Shown here: piece after piece, positions 16,475-24,917 of the stretch
How the letters are laid out: every line of letters starts with the position of its first letter
How positions within the stretch are numbered: position 1 is the first letter of the stretch
Assembly (NCBI RefSeq): GCF_002556545.1
Contig: NZ_CP022685.1
Location: forward strand, 3,286,001-3,350,000
Direction: 5' to 3'
DNA length: 64,000 nt
DNA from: Streptomyces formicae
Lineage (GTDB): Bacteria; Actinomycetota; Actinomycetes; Streptomycetales; Streptomycetaceae
The notes under the pieces: model-generated
The model's database searches: none
What the model was told of the DNA's origin: nothing
What the model saw: only the letters and a program-made list of their open reading frames with translations
Translations under genes and position numbers: made by a program

Positions 16475-17650
16475 ATGGCAGCAGCGGGCAGCAAACCGGG
16501 CACCCCGCGCGTCCTGCGCGCCATGAACGACCGCGCCGTACTCGACCTCCTGGTCCTGCACGGCCCCCTCACCCGTACCCGCATCGGCGAGCTGACCGGC
16601 CTCTCCAAGCCCACCACCTCGCAGCTGCTCGGCCGCCTCGAAGCCGCCGGGCTCGTGCACACCACCGGCAGCCTCAGCGGCCGCCCCGGCCCCAACGCCC
16701 TGCTGTACGAGATCGATCCGGGCGCGGGGCACGTCGCCGCGCTCTCCGCCGACCCCACCGGCATCACCGCCCTCGTCGCCGACATCACCGGCACCGTCAT
16801 CGGCCAGGCCCGCGTCGAGGCCGACGCCGTCGCCGAGGACATGCGCCACCGCACCGCGCAACTGGTCGCCGAGGCCGTCGACGGCGCGCTGCGGCAGGCC
16901 GGGCTCGGCCACGACGACCTGCGGGCCGCGGTGATCGGCACCCCCGGCGCGATCGACCCGCACACCGGCCAACTGCGGTACGCCCCGCACCTGCCGGGCT
17001 GGCACTCCCGGACGCTGCGCGACGATCTCGCCGCCGTCCTCGGCACCCCCGTCGCCATCGAGAACGACGTGAACCTGGCCGCCGTCGCCGAGCAGTACGA
17101 GGGCGCCGCACAGGACTTCGACAACTACGTCCTCACCTGGCTCGACGAGGGCGTCGGCGCCGCCATCGTGCTCGGCGGCACCCTGCTGCGCGGCGCCACG
17201 GGCGGCGCGGGCGAGATCGGGTACATGCCGCTGCCCGGCGCCCCGCTGGTGCGCGGCGGCTCCGCGGGCAGCGGCTCGGCGGACGGCGGCGGTGACGGCG
17301 GCTTCGAGAGCCTCGTCTCGGCGTACGTGGTACGCGAACTCAGCGGCGGCGGCGCGACGTTGACCGAGGTCATGGCCGACGACGCCGCGCTCGACGAGGT
17401 CGCCCGGCGCATCGCCACCGGCATCGCCGCCGTCGTCGCCGTCGTCGACCCCGAACTCGTCGTGCTCTCCGGATCGGTGGCCCAGGCGGGCGGGGACAAG
17501 CTCCGCGCGCGGGTCGAGGAGGAGCTCACCGGCCTCGCGCTGCCCCGCCCGCAGATCCGCATCAGCGAGCTCGACGGCGACCCGATCCTCACCGGCGCCC
17601 TGCGCTCGGCCCTCACCCAGGCCCGCGACCAGGTCTTCGACACGGCCTGA
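16475..17650 (+). CDS. csnR: ROK-family repressor of the chitosan-oligosaccharide operon
   Basis: The 391-residue protein has an N-terminal winged helix (about 20-75, TRTRIGELTGLSKPTTSQLL) and a ROK sugar-kinase-like domain with VIGTPGAIDPHTG, AIENDVNLAAVAE and GVGAAIVLGGTLLRGATGGAGE. The zinc motif CxCGxxGC typical of ROK kinases is absent; the segment instead reads PGAPLVRGGSAGSGS, so this is a regulator and not a kinase. The first gene of the operon ROK-SBP-permease-permease-GH4-kinase matches csnR of S. coelicolor, which represses uptake and chitosanase genes until glucosamine oligomers appear. The start ATG at 16475 is preceded by AGGCAGG. The csn assignment rests on gene order plus the operator. 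Confidence 0.85.
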   Translation: MAAAGSKPGTPRVLRAMNDRAVLDLLVLHGPLTRTRIGELTGLSKPTTSQLLGRLEAAGLVHTTGSLSGRPGPNALLYEIDPGAGHVAALSADPTGITALVADITGTVIGQARVEADAVAEDMRHRTAQLVAEAVDGALRQAGLGHDDLRAAVIGTPGAIDPHTGQLRYAPHLPGWHSRTLRDDLAAVLGTPVAIENDVNLAAVAEQYEGAAQDFDNYVLTWLDEGVGAAIVLGGTLLRGATGGAGEIGYMPLPGAPLVRGGSAGSGSADGGGDGGFESLVSAYVVRELSGGGATLTEVMADDAALDEVARRIATGIAAVVAVVDPELVVLSGSVAQAGGDKLRARVEEELTGLALPRPQIRISELDGDPILTGALRSALTQARDQVFDTA

Positions 17651-17702
17651 GAACTCCCGTACCGCACACCGCATCTCCCCTCCCCCGTAAAGGAAGTCCG
17701 CC

Positions 17703-19043
17703 ATGCCGCGATGGCGCATACCCACCTGCGCGTCCGCGGCGCTCGCCGCAGCCGGTCTGTTGCTCTCCGGCTGTGCCAACCCGAGCGTCGGCAGCGCGAA
17801 CGACGATCCGACCAAGCCGGTCACCCTGAAGTTCTGGCACGGCTGGGCGACGCCCGGCGAGGTCAAGGCCGTCAACGACAGCATCGACCGGTTCGAGAAG
17901 CTGCACCCGAACATCAAGGTGAAGGCCACCGGGAACGTCACCGACGAGACCACCAACCAGGCCCTGCGGGCGGGCGGCGACAAGGCCCCCGACGTGGTCT
18001 CCTCGTTCACCACCAACAACGTGGGCCAGTACTGCGACTCGGGGATGTGGGCGAACCTCGATCCGTTCATGAAGAAGACCGGCCTGGACAAGAAGAAGGT
18101 CTTCCCCAAGACGCTGCTCGACTACACGAGTTACCGGGGCAGGCAGTGCGCCCTTCCGCTGCTCGCCGACGCCTACGGCATGTACTACAACAAGGACGCG
18201 TACGCGGAGGCGGGCATCGAGCGCCCGCCGCGCACGATGTCGGAGTTCAAGAAGGTCGCCAAGAAGCTGACCGTGCGCAGCGGCAAGAACTCGTACGAAC
18301 GGGTCGGTTTCATGCCCAACTTCCGCTTCTACCAGAACAGTCCCGACCGGCTCTTCGCGCAGTGGGGCCCCCAGTACTTCGACGGCAAGGGCGACGCACG
18401 GCTCGCCGATGACCCCTCGACGTACAAGTTCTTCAAGACGGCGAAGCAACTCGCTGACGCCCAGGGCGGGTTCGACGACCTGGAGCGGTTCCGGCTCACC
18501 TTCGGCGACGAGATGTCCAGCCAGAACGCCTTCCTGACCGGCAAGGTCGCCATGCACCTGGACGGCGAGTGGCGCGGCCTGATGCTGGACGAGGCGAAGG
18601 CGAAGTTCAGGTGGGACGTGGCGCCGCTGCCCGTCCCCGACGACCAGGCCGAGACGTACGGACGCGGCTTCATCACCGGTACCGTCGCCGGGATCGCGCA
18701 CAGCAGCAAGCACCAGAACGCTGCCTGGGAGCTGGTGCGGTTCCTGACCGCGGACACCGACCAGGTCGTGAAGTTCGCGAACGCCATCCACAACGTGCCC
18801 TCCACCTTCGCGGCGCTCAAGTCGCCGAAGCTGGACGCCGATCCGACCTTCCGGACCTTCTTCGACATCCTGGAGAACAAGCACAGCAAGGCCCTGCCGC
18901 CCTCGGTCAACGGCGGCGCGTACGTCGTCTCGCTCCAGGACTTCTCGTACTCCGTCGAGGCCGGACGCGTGGGTGATCTGCGCAAGGGTCTGAAGAAGCT
19001 CGACGACCAGATCGACGCCGACACCCTCCAGTCGAAGAGCTGA
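17703..19043 (+). CDS. csnE: Sugar-binding lipoprotein of the csn ABC transporter
   Basis: The 446-residue protein has a lipoprotein signal with lipobox LLSGC (C24) and the extracellular solute-binding family 1 pattern VTLKFWHGWATPGEV, then ALPLLADAYGMYYNKDAYAEAGI. It captures the substrate outside the membrane and delivers it to the two permeases that follow. It starts 52 nt after csnR with AAGGAAG as ribosome site and no visible promoter in between, so it is co-transcribed. In S. coelicolor the orthologous locus takes up chitosan-derived glucosamine oligomers; the same substrate is inferred here. Family members bind many oligosaccharides, so binding specificity is not proven by sequence. 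Confidence 0.88.
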   Translation: MPRWRIPTCASAALAAAGLLLSGCANPSVGSANDDPTKPVTLKFWHGWATPGEVKAVNDSIDRFEKLHPNIKVKATGNVTDETTNQALRAGGDKAPDVVSSFTTNNVGQYCDSGMWANLDPFMKKTGLDKKKVFPKTLLDYTSYRGRQCALPLLADAYGMYYNKDAYAEAGIERPPRTMSEFKKVAKKLTVRSGKNSYERVGFMPNFRFYQNSPDRLFAQWGPQYFDGKGDARLADDPSTYKFFKTAKQLADAQGGFDDLERFRLTFGDEMSSQNAFLTGKVAMHLDGEWRGLMLDEAKAKFRWDVAPLPVPDDQAETYGRGFITGTVAGIAHSSKHQNAAWELVRFLTADTDQVVKFANAIHNVPSTFAALKSPKLDADPTFRTFFDILENKHSKALPPSVNGGAYVVSLQDFSYSVEAGRVGDLRKGLKKLDDQIDADTLQSKS

Positions 19044-19054
19044 GGACCGAAGCC

Positions 19055-19990
19055 ATGGCCATCTCCCTCTCCAACCCCGCGCGCCGCAGACTGCGCACGC
19101 TGGGCTTCCTCTCCCCCTGGCTGGTCGGCTTCAGCGTCTTCTTCGCGTACCCGCTGATCGCCACCGTCTACTTCTCGTTCATGCACTACAACCAGATCAA
19201 GGAGCCCACCTTCGTGGGCCTCAGGAACTGGAAGTACGTGTTCGAGCAGATGCCCCTGTTCGGTCCCGCCCTGTGGAACACCCTGTGGCTGGTCGTGATC
19301 ATGGTGGCCGTGCGGGTGGTCTTCGGGCTCTCGCTCGGGCTGCTCATCACGAAGATCAAGACGGGCGCCGGGTTCTTCCGCACCGCCTTCTACCTCCCCT
19401 ACCTGGCCCCGCCGGTGGCCGCCACGGTCGCCTTCGTCTTCCTGCTCAACCCGGGCACGGGCCCGGTGAACGAGATCCTGAGCTCGATCGGGATCTCCGG
19501 GCCCAACTGGTTCAACGACCCGGACACCGCCAAGCCCTCGCTCGTCCTGCTCTCCCTGTGGGGCATCGGCGACCTGATGGTCATCTTCATGGCCGCGCTG
19601 CTCGACGTGCCGAAGGAGCAGTACGAGGCGGCCGACCTGGACGGCGCGGGGCCGTTCGCCAAGTTCCGCTACGTCACCTGGCCCGCGATCACGCCGATCG
19701 TGATGTTCGCGGTGGTCACGGGCGTCGTGCAGACCATGCAGTACTACACGCAGGCCCTGGTCGCGGGAAAGGTCGCCTCCGGCGTCAACATCGGCCCCGG
19801 CTCGGTGATCCAGCCCGGCTACCCGGACCACTCGACCCTCACGGTCCCCCAGCTCGTCTACCAGATGGGCTTCCAGAACTTCAACACCGGTGCGGCGTGC
19901 GTTCTCTCGCTCGTGCTCTTCGCCATCGCCATGGCCGTGACGATGCTCCTGATGCACAAGCGCTCCGGACTGCTCGCGGCGGAGGACTGA
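19055..19990 (+). CDS. csnF: Carbohydrate ABC transporter permease, MalF type
   Basis: The 311-residue membrane protein has six predicted helices and the EAA-type loop EQYEAADLDGAGPFAKFRYV that contacts the ATPase. It begins 11 nt after csnE. The ATPase is not in the operon; Streptomyces carbohydrate importers of this class commonly share the multitask ATPase MsiK encoded elsewhere. Together with csnG it would form the channel for chitosan oligomers. The early segment LSPWLVGFSVFFAYPLIATVYFS is the typical first helix of MalF-like subunits. Confidence 0.88.
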   Translation: MAISLSNPARRRLRTLGFLSPWLVGFSVFFAYPLIATVYFSFMHYNQIKEPTFVGLRNWKYVFEQMPLFGPALWNTLWLVVIMVAVRVVFGLSLGLLITKIKTGAGFFRTAFYLPYLAPPVAATVAFVFLLNPGTGPVNEILSSIGISGPNWFNDPDTAKPSLVLLSLWGIGDLMVIFMAALLDVPKEQYEAADLDGAGPFAKFRYVTWPAITPIVMFAVVTGVVQTMQYYTQALVAGKVASGVNIGPGSVIQPGYPDHSTLTVPQLVYQMGFQNFNTGAACVLSLVLFAIAMAVTMLLMHKRSGLLAAED

Positions 19991-19998
19991 GGAAACCG

Positions 19999-20907
19999 AT
20001 GACTTCCACGACTCTCAGCGCGCCCGCTTCCGCACCCGAGAGGACCGCCCCCGCCCGGGGCCCCGCCGCCGCCCGCGCCCGCCGCAAGCGGGTCCTGCAC
20101 TGGATCGCCGTGCACAGCGTCGCGATAGCCGTCGCGCTGCTCTTCGTCCTGCCGTTCGTCTTCGTCTTCCTGACGTCGGTGATGAGCGACTCGCAGGCGA
20201 TGAGCGGCGACCTGTGGCCCGACGCCTGGCACTGGTCCAACTACAAGGAGGTCTTCGAGACGCCGGGCTTCCTGGACTGGTGGCGCAACTCGCTGCTGTA
20301 CGCGGGTCTCGGCACCCTCTTCACCGTCTGCTCGGCGATCCCCGTGGCGTACGCGCTCGCCAAGTTCCGCTTCCGCGGCAGGCGCACCGCGATGCTGCTC
20401 GTCATCTCCACGATGATGCTGCCGCCGCAGGTCATCGTGATCCCGATGTACCTGGTGTGGGCCCAGCAGTTCCACCTCTCGGGCACGCTGTGGCCGCTGA
20501 TCATCCCGATGGCGTTCGGCGACGCGTACTCGATCTTCCTGCTGCGGCAGTTCCTCCTGACGATCCCCAAGGAGTACATCGAGTCGGCGAAGGTCGACGG
20601 CTGCGGCGAGTTCCGCACCATGGTCAAGATCGTGGTGCCGATGGCCAAGCCCGGCATCGCCGCCATCGCGCTCTTCCAGTTCTTCTACTGCTGGAACGAC
20701 TACTTCGGGCCGCAGATCTACGCGGCCCAGAACCCCGGCGCCTGGACGCTCAGTTACGGCCTGGAGTCGTTCAAGAGCGCCCACAGCGTCAACTGGAACA
20801 TGACCATGGCCGCGACGCTGCTCGTCATGGCCCCCGTCATCATCATCTTCTTCTTCGCACAGAAGGCCTTCGTCGAAGGCGTCACCCTCACCGGAGTAAA
20901 GGGCTGA
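19999..20907 (+). CDS. csnG: Carbohydrate ABC transporter permease, MalG type
   Basis: The 302-residue permease starts at ATG 19999, 8 nt after csnF, with GAGGAAACCG as ribosome site. It has six membrane segments after an Ala/Pro-rich cytoplasmic N-terminus of about 30 residues, and the EAA loop PKEYIESAKVDGCGEFRTMV. The C-terminal VEGVTLTGVKG is the usual end of MalG-type subunits. It pairs with CsnF. No fused ATPase or extra domain is present. Confidence 0.88.
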   Translation: MTSTTLSAPASAPERTAPARGPAAARARRKRVLHWIAVHSVAIAVALLFVLPFVFVFLTSVMSDSQAMSGDLWPDAWHWSNYKEVFETPGFLDWWRNSLLYAGLGTLFTVCSAIPVAYALAKFRFRGRRTAMLLVISTMMLPPQVIVIPMYLVWAQQFHLSGTLWPLIIPMAFGDAYSIFLLRQFLLTIPKEYIESAKVDGCGEFRTMVKIVVPMAKPGIAAIALFQFFYCWNDYFGPQIYAAQNPGAWTLSYGLESFKSAHSVNWNMTMAATLLVMAPVIIIFFFAQKAFVEGVTLTGVKG

Positions 20908-20915
20908 GAACCGAT

Positions 20916-22181
20916 ATGAAGCTCGCAGTGGTCGGCGGAGGGTCGACCTACACCCCCGAACTCATCGACGGATTCGCGCGGTTGAGGGACACCTTGCCGA
21001 TCGAGGAGCTCGTCCTCGTCGATCCGGCGACCGACCGTCTCGATCTGGTGGGCGGCCTCGCGCGGCGCATCTTCGCCAAGCAGGGCCACCCCGGACGCAT
21101 CGTCACCACCTCCGACGTGGACGCGGGCGTCGCGGACGCCGACGCCGTCCTCCTCCAGCTGCGCGTCGGCGGACAGGCGGCCCGCAACCAGGACGAGACG
21201 TGGCCGCTGGAGTGCGGCTGCGTCGGCCAGGAGACCACCGGCGCGGGCGGCCTCGCCAAGGCGCTGCGCACGGTCCCCGTCGTCCTGGACATCGCCGAGC
21301 GGGTGCGCCGCACCAACCCGAACGCGTGGATCATCGACTTCACCAACCCGGTCGGCATCGTCACGCGCGCGCTGCTCCAGGCCGGGCACAAGGCCGTCGG
21401 CCTGTGCAACGTGGCGATCGGCTTCCAGCGCAAGTTCGCCAAGCTGCTCGACGTCGCGCCCGGCGAGGTCCACCTGGACCACGTGGGGCTCAACCACCTC
21501 ACCTGGGAGACGGGCGTACGTCTCGGCGGGCCCGGCGGCGACGACGTCCTGCCGAGGCTGCTCGCCGAGCACGGGGACGCGGTCGCCGAGGACCTGCGCA
21601 TGCCGCGCGCGATCGTCGACCGGCTCGGTGTCGTGCCCTCGTACTACCTGCGCTACTTCTACCAGCACGACGCCGTGGTCGAGGAGCTGCGGACCAAGCC
21701 GTCGCGCGCCTCCGAAGTGGCCGCGATGGAGCGGACGTTGCTGGAGATGTACGGCGACCCCGCGCTCGACGAGAAGCCCGAACTGCTCGCCAAGCGCGGC
21801 GGCGCGTTCTACTCGGAGGCGGCCGTGGACCTCGCGGCCTCGCTGCTCGGCAACGGCGGCAGCCCGTACCAGGTGGTCAACACCATCAACAACGGCACGC
21901 TGCCCTTCCTGCCCGACGACGCGGTCATCGAGGTGCAGGCCACCGTCGACGGCAAGGGCGCCAAGCCACTCGCCGTACCGAAGCTCGACCCGCTGTACGC
22001 CGGGCTCATCGCCCACGTCACGGGCTACGAGGACATGGCGCTCCAGGCCGCGCTGCACGGCGGCCGCGAGCGCGTGTTCAAGGCGCTGCTCGCCCACCCG
22101 CTGGTCGGCCAGTACGCGTACGCCGAGCAGCTCACCGACAGCCTCATCGCGCACAACCGGGAGCACCTGGCGTGGGCGTAG
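20916..22181 (+). CDS. csnH: GH4 6-phospho-beta-glycosidase-like enzyme
   Basis: The 421-residue GH4 protein begins with the NAD-binding motif VVGGGSTYTPELIDG. Other family marks are GQETTGAGGLAKALR, FTNPVGIVT, the metal-site Cys in GLCNVAIGFQ and GLNHLTWE. GH4 enzymes need NAD and Mn2+ and cleave by a redox elimination; many act on 6-phospho-beta-glycosides. Two usually conserved prolines (CNxP and TGPGG in canonical members) are Ala here, which may reflect a glucosamine-type substrate. Because import by an ABC transporter does not phosphorylate the sugar, the kinase encoded next would be needed if the substrate is phosphorylated. It starts 8 nt after csnG. Confidence 0.85.
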   Translation: MKLAVVGGGSTYTPELIDGFARLRDTLPIEELVLVDPATDRLDLVGGLARRIFAKQGHPGRIVTTSDVDAGVADADAVLLQLRVGGQAARNQDETWPLECGCVGQETTGAGGLAKALRTVPVVLDIAERVRRTNPNAWIIDFTNPVGIVTRALLQAGHKAVGLCNVAIGFQRKFAKLLDVAPGEVHLDHVGLNHLTWETGVRLGGPGGDDVLPRLLAEHGDAVAEDLRMPRAIVDRLGVVPSYYLRYFYQHDAVVEELRTKPSRASEVAAMERTLLEMYGDPALDEKPELLAKRGGAFYSEAAVDLAASLLGNGGSPYQVVNTINNGTLPFLPDDAVIEVQATVDGKGAKPLAVPKLDPLYAGLIAHVTGYEDMALQAALHGGRERVFKALLAHPLVGQYAYAEQLTDSLIAHNREHLAWA

Positions 22182-23158
22182 GCACGAGCGTGCTCGCCAT
22201 CGACGCGGGCAACAGCAAGACCGACGTCGCGGTGGTGTCGGCCGACGGCACGGTCGTCGGCGCGGCCCGCGGCGGCGGGTTCCAGCCGCCGCGGATCGGC
22301 GTCGAACCGGCGGTGGACATCCTGGCGGACGCGGTGACGCGGGCGTTCGCCGAGGCGGGCGTGGACTCCGTCGGCCACGTCTCCGCCTGTCTCGCCAACG
22401 CCGATCTGCCCGTCGAGGAGGAGGAGTTGGCGGTCGCGGTGCGGCGGCGCGCGTGGGGCGCCTCGGTCGAGGTGCGCAACGACACCTTCGCCATCCTGCG
22501 CGCCGGGCTCCTGGAGGACGCCGAACCGCGCGGCGTCGCCGTGGTGTGCGGCGCGGGCATCAACTGCGTGGGCATGCTGCCCGACGGGCGCACGGCCCGC
22601 TTCCCCGCCATCGGCCGGATCTCCGGCGACTGGGGCGGGGGCGGCGGCCTCGCCGAGGAGGCGCTCTGGTTCGCGGCGCGCGCCGAGGACGGCCGCGGCG
22701 CGCCGACCGCGCTGCGCGAGATGCTGCCCGCGCACTTCGGCCTGGAGTCCATGTACGCGCTGATCGAGGCGCTGCACCTGGGGCGCATCGCGCAGGTGCG
22801 GCGGCACGAACTGACGCCGGTGCTCTTCGCGGCCGCGGCGGCGGGCGACACCGTGGCGCGCTCCGTGGTGGACCGGATGGCCGACGAGGTGGTGGCCATG
22901 TCGACCGTCGCGCTCGACCGCCTCGGCCTGCTCGACGAGGAGGCGCCGGTGCTGCTCGGCGGCAGCGTCCTGGCCGCCCGCCATCCCCAACTGGACGACC
23001 GCATCAGGGCCTTGCTGGAGGAGCGGGCGCCGAAGGCGGTGCCCCGGGTGGTCGCCGCCAGGCCCGTGCTCGGCGCCGCGCTCCTGGGCTTCGACCACGT
23101 CGGGGCGCCCACCGAGGTGCACGCGCGCGTACGGACGCACTACGAGGCCGCCGCCTGA
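22172..23158 (+). CDS. csnK: BadF/BadG-type sugar kinase (glucosamine or GlcNAc kinase-like)
   Basis: The 328-residue protein is an actin-fold ATPase: phosphate-1 motif VLAIDAGNSKTDVAVV, the connect segment VRNDTFAILRAG, the phosphate-2 motif VVCGAGINCVG and RISGDWGGGGGLAEE. The family includes N-acetylglucosamine and glucosamine kinases. GTG at 22172 overlaps the end of csnH by 10 nt and is preceded by GGGAG; a GTG at 22190 is an alternative start. It completes the operon: imported aminosugar units or oligomers are phosphorylated and passed to or from the GH4 enzyme. A perfect-arm hairpin just downstream ends the operon. Confidence 0.85.
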   Translation: MGVGTSVLAIDAGNSKTDVAVVSADGTVVGAARGGGFQPPRIGVEPAVDILADAVTRAFAEAGVDSVGHVSACLANADLPVEEEELAVAVRRRAWGASVEVRNDTFAILRAGLLEDAEPRGVAVVCGAGINCVGMLPDGRTARFPAIGRISGDWGGGGGLAEEALWFAARAEDGRGAPTALREMLPAHFGLESMYALIEALHLGRIAQVRRHELTPVLFAAAAAGDTVARSVVDRMADEVVAMSTVALDRLGLLDEEAPVLLGGSVLAARHPQLDDRIRALLEERAPKAVPRVVAARPVLGAALLGFDHVGAPTEVHARVRTHYEAAA

Positions 23159-23160
23159 AC

Positions 23161-23198
23161 CGCGGTACGTCCGGGCCCGTCGGTCCGGACGTGCCGCG
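23161..23198 (+). terminator. 14-bp stem-loop terminating the csn operon
   Basis: CGCGGTACGTCCGG (23161-23174) pairs with CCGGACGTGCCGCG (23185-23198) with one T-G wobble and a 10-nt loop, starting 3 nt after the csnK stop. Confidence 0.8.
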
Positions 23199-23258
23199 CC
23201 CCCTCGTCGGCGCCCGCGGGGAACCGAACACCGGTGAATCTCGTGTTCAAGGGCAGGG

Positions 23259-23292
23259 ATCCGCACAAGATCGAGACAAGCCCTGTGCGGAT
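23259..23292 (+). promoter_or_regulatory. Inverted repeat ATCCGCACA-16 nt-TGTGCGGAT before glnX
   Basis: Nine-base perfect arms at 23259-23267 and 23284-23292 lie 76-110 nt upstream of the glnX start. They could be an operator for a dimer or a hairpin in the leader transcript of the signalling operon. Unassigned. Confidence 0.55.
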
Positions 23293-23367
23293 GTCAGTCC
23301 CTGCGGCAATACTTGCGGCCGTGCCCTCTTCCCGCGCCGGCCGCGCGGGGCGGGGCGCGAACGTCCG

Positions 23368-24885
23368 ATGACCAAGGGGGAGGTCGAGGTCAAGGTGACA
23401 CATCCGCCGAACGGCAGCGCCGTGCCGCCGGGCCCGCCGGGAGCGCCCGGGCAGCCGCCCGCCGCACCCGTGCCCGCGCTGCCCGCAGTCCCGCCGCAGG
23501 CGCCGGGCCCTTCGCCCGCGCAGCCGCCGCGGCCCGCGCCGCCCGCCGCCGCGCGCCGCACGGCCTGGGCCGAGGGGACGGACCGGCTGCGCGCCGCGGC
23601 CACCACCGAGCCCGGCAAGCTGCGGATCATCGGCGCCTTCCTCGCCCTGCTCGTCGTCGCCTTCGGCGCGGTCACCACCTGGCAGATGACGGACCGTTCG
23701 GCCGCCGCGGACGACGTGCTGCACCGCAGCCAGCCGCTGAGCGCCGACGCCGCGGCCATCTACCGCTCGCTCGCCGACGCCAACACCGCGGCGTCCAGCG
23801 GCTTCCTCGCGGGCGGCCAGGAGCCCGCCTCGGTCCGCTCCCGCTACGAGAGCGACATCGAGCGGGCCTCGGACAAGCTCGCGAAGGCCGCGTCGAACGC
23901 GGGCGCGGACTCCTCGTCGGCGGCCGCCGTGGGCAAGCTGAACAAGCTGCTTCCGCAGTACACGGGCCTGATCGAGCGGGCCCGCGCCAACAACCGCCAG
24001 GGCCTGCCGCTCGGCGGCGCCTATCTGCGCTACGCCAACGACAAGATGCAGACGCAGATGCTCCCGGCCGCCGAGAAGCTCTACAAGGCGGAGAACAACC
24101 GCCTCGACTCCGACTACGGCAAGGCGAAGCCGTACCCGTGGTTCGCCATCGCCCTCGGTCTCCTCGCGCTCGGCGCCCTGGTCTGGGCCCAGCGCCGCAA
24201 CTACCGCCGTACGAACCGGGTGTTCAACCACGGGCTGCTGGCCGCCACCGCCGCCACGACCGTCGTGATGCTCTGGCTGGTGGTCGGCCACACCTTCGCC
24301 AGATCGGGCCTCGACGACTCCTACGACAACGGGGTGCAGTCCCTGAACGTCCTCAACGACGCCCGCATCAGCTCCCTGAAGGCCCGGGGCAACGAGAACC
24401 TGACCCTGGTCAGCCGGGGCGCGGAGACCACCGAGGTGGGCGGCAAGGTGCAGGACAAGTTCGACGTCTCCTACCGCACGCTGATGAAGCGCCTCGGCGA
24501 CGCGGACAACGGACTGCTCGGGCAGGCCGCCGCCCTCGCCGACGACCAGAACGGCAGGAGCCCGGTCGCCGCCGCCGTGAAGAACGTGGGCGTCTGGAAG
24601 CTGCGGCACAAGGAGGCGCGCGCCAGCGACGACTCCGGCGACTACCAGGACGCGCTGAACAAGGTCATCGGCACCAAGGCCGACGCCCCGACCGGAGAGT
24701 GCTTCGACAACGTGGACGCCGCCCTCGAACAGGCACTGGCGCACGAGCAGGGCGAGTTCAAGCAGGCGGCCGAGGACGGCAGGGGCGCCATGAGCGGCCT
24801 GCCCGTCGGCGCCGCCGTCCTCGCGGTCCTCGGCGCGGCGGGCGCCGTCCTCGGCATCGGCCGCAGGCTTTCGGAGTACCGGTGA
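23368..24885 (+). CDS. glnX: GlnX-like membrane protein of the PknG locus
   Basis: The protein of about 505 residues has a Pro-rich cytoplasmic N-terminus (residues 1-70), a membrane helix (about 86-106), an extracytoplasmic helical domain (about 110-255), a helix pair at about 258-312 around a short loop (AQRRNYRRTNRVFNHG), a second extracytoplasmic domain (about 315-475) with one Cys, and a last helix at about 478-497. This layout of two four-helix sensor-like domains matches GlnX, the membrane partner of GlnH in mycobacteria, where amino-acid binding outside is relayed to PknG. Its stop is followed by glnH and then pknG two genes later. Start uncertain: ATG 23368 chosen; a GTG at 23395 after GGGGGAGG is an alternative. 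Naming is from gene order and topology. Confidence 0.75.
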   Translation: MTKGEVEVKVTHPPNGSAVPPGPPGAPGQPPAAPVPALPAVPPQAPGPSPAQPPRPAPPAAARRTAWAEGTDRLRAAATTEPGKLRIIGAFLALLVVAFGAVTTWQMTDRSAAADDVLHRSQPLSADAAAIYRSLADANTAASSGFLAGGQEPASVRSRYESDIERASDKLAKAASNAGADSSSAAAVGKLNKLLPQYTGLIERARANNRQGLPLGGAYLRYANDKMQTQMLPAAEKLYKAENNRLDSDYGKAKPYPWFAIALGLLALGALVWAQRRNYRRTNRVFNHGLLAATAATTVVMLWLVVGHTFARSGLDDSYDNGVQSLNVLNDARISSLKARGNENLTLVSRGAETTEVGGKVQDKFDVSYRTLMKRLGDADNGLLGQAAALADDQNGRSPVAAAVKNVGVWKLRHKEARASDDSGDYQDALNKVIGTKADAPTGECFDNVDAALEQALAHEQGEFKQAAEDGRGAMSGLPVGAAVLAVLGAAGAVLGIGRRLSEYR

Positions 24886-24917
24886 CGGGGCCAGAGGTGA
24901 GAGGAGGCGCGCAGACG

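Noticed and set aside
16475..17650. Glucokinase (ROK sugar kinase)
   Set aside because: It has an N-terminal winged helix and lacks the CxCGxxGC zinc motif, so it is a regulator.
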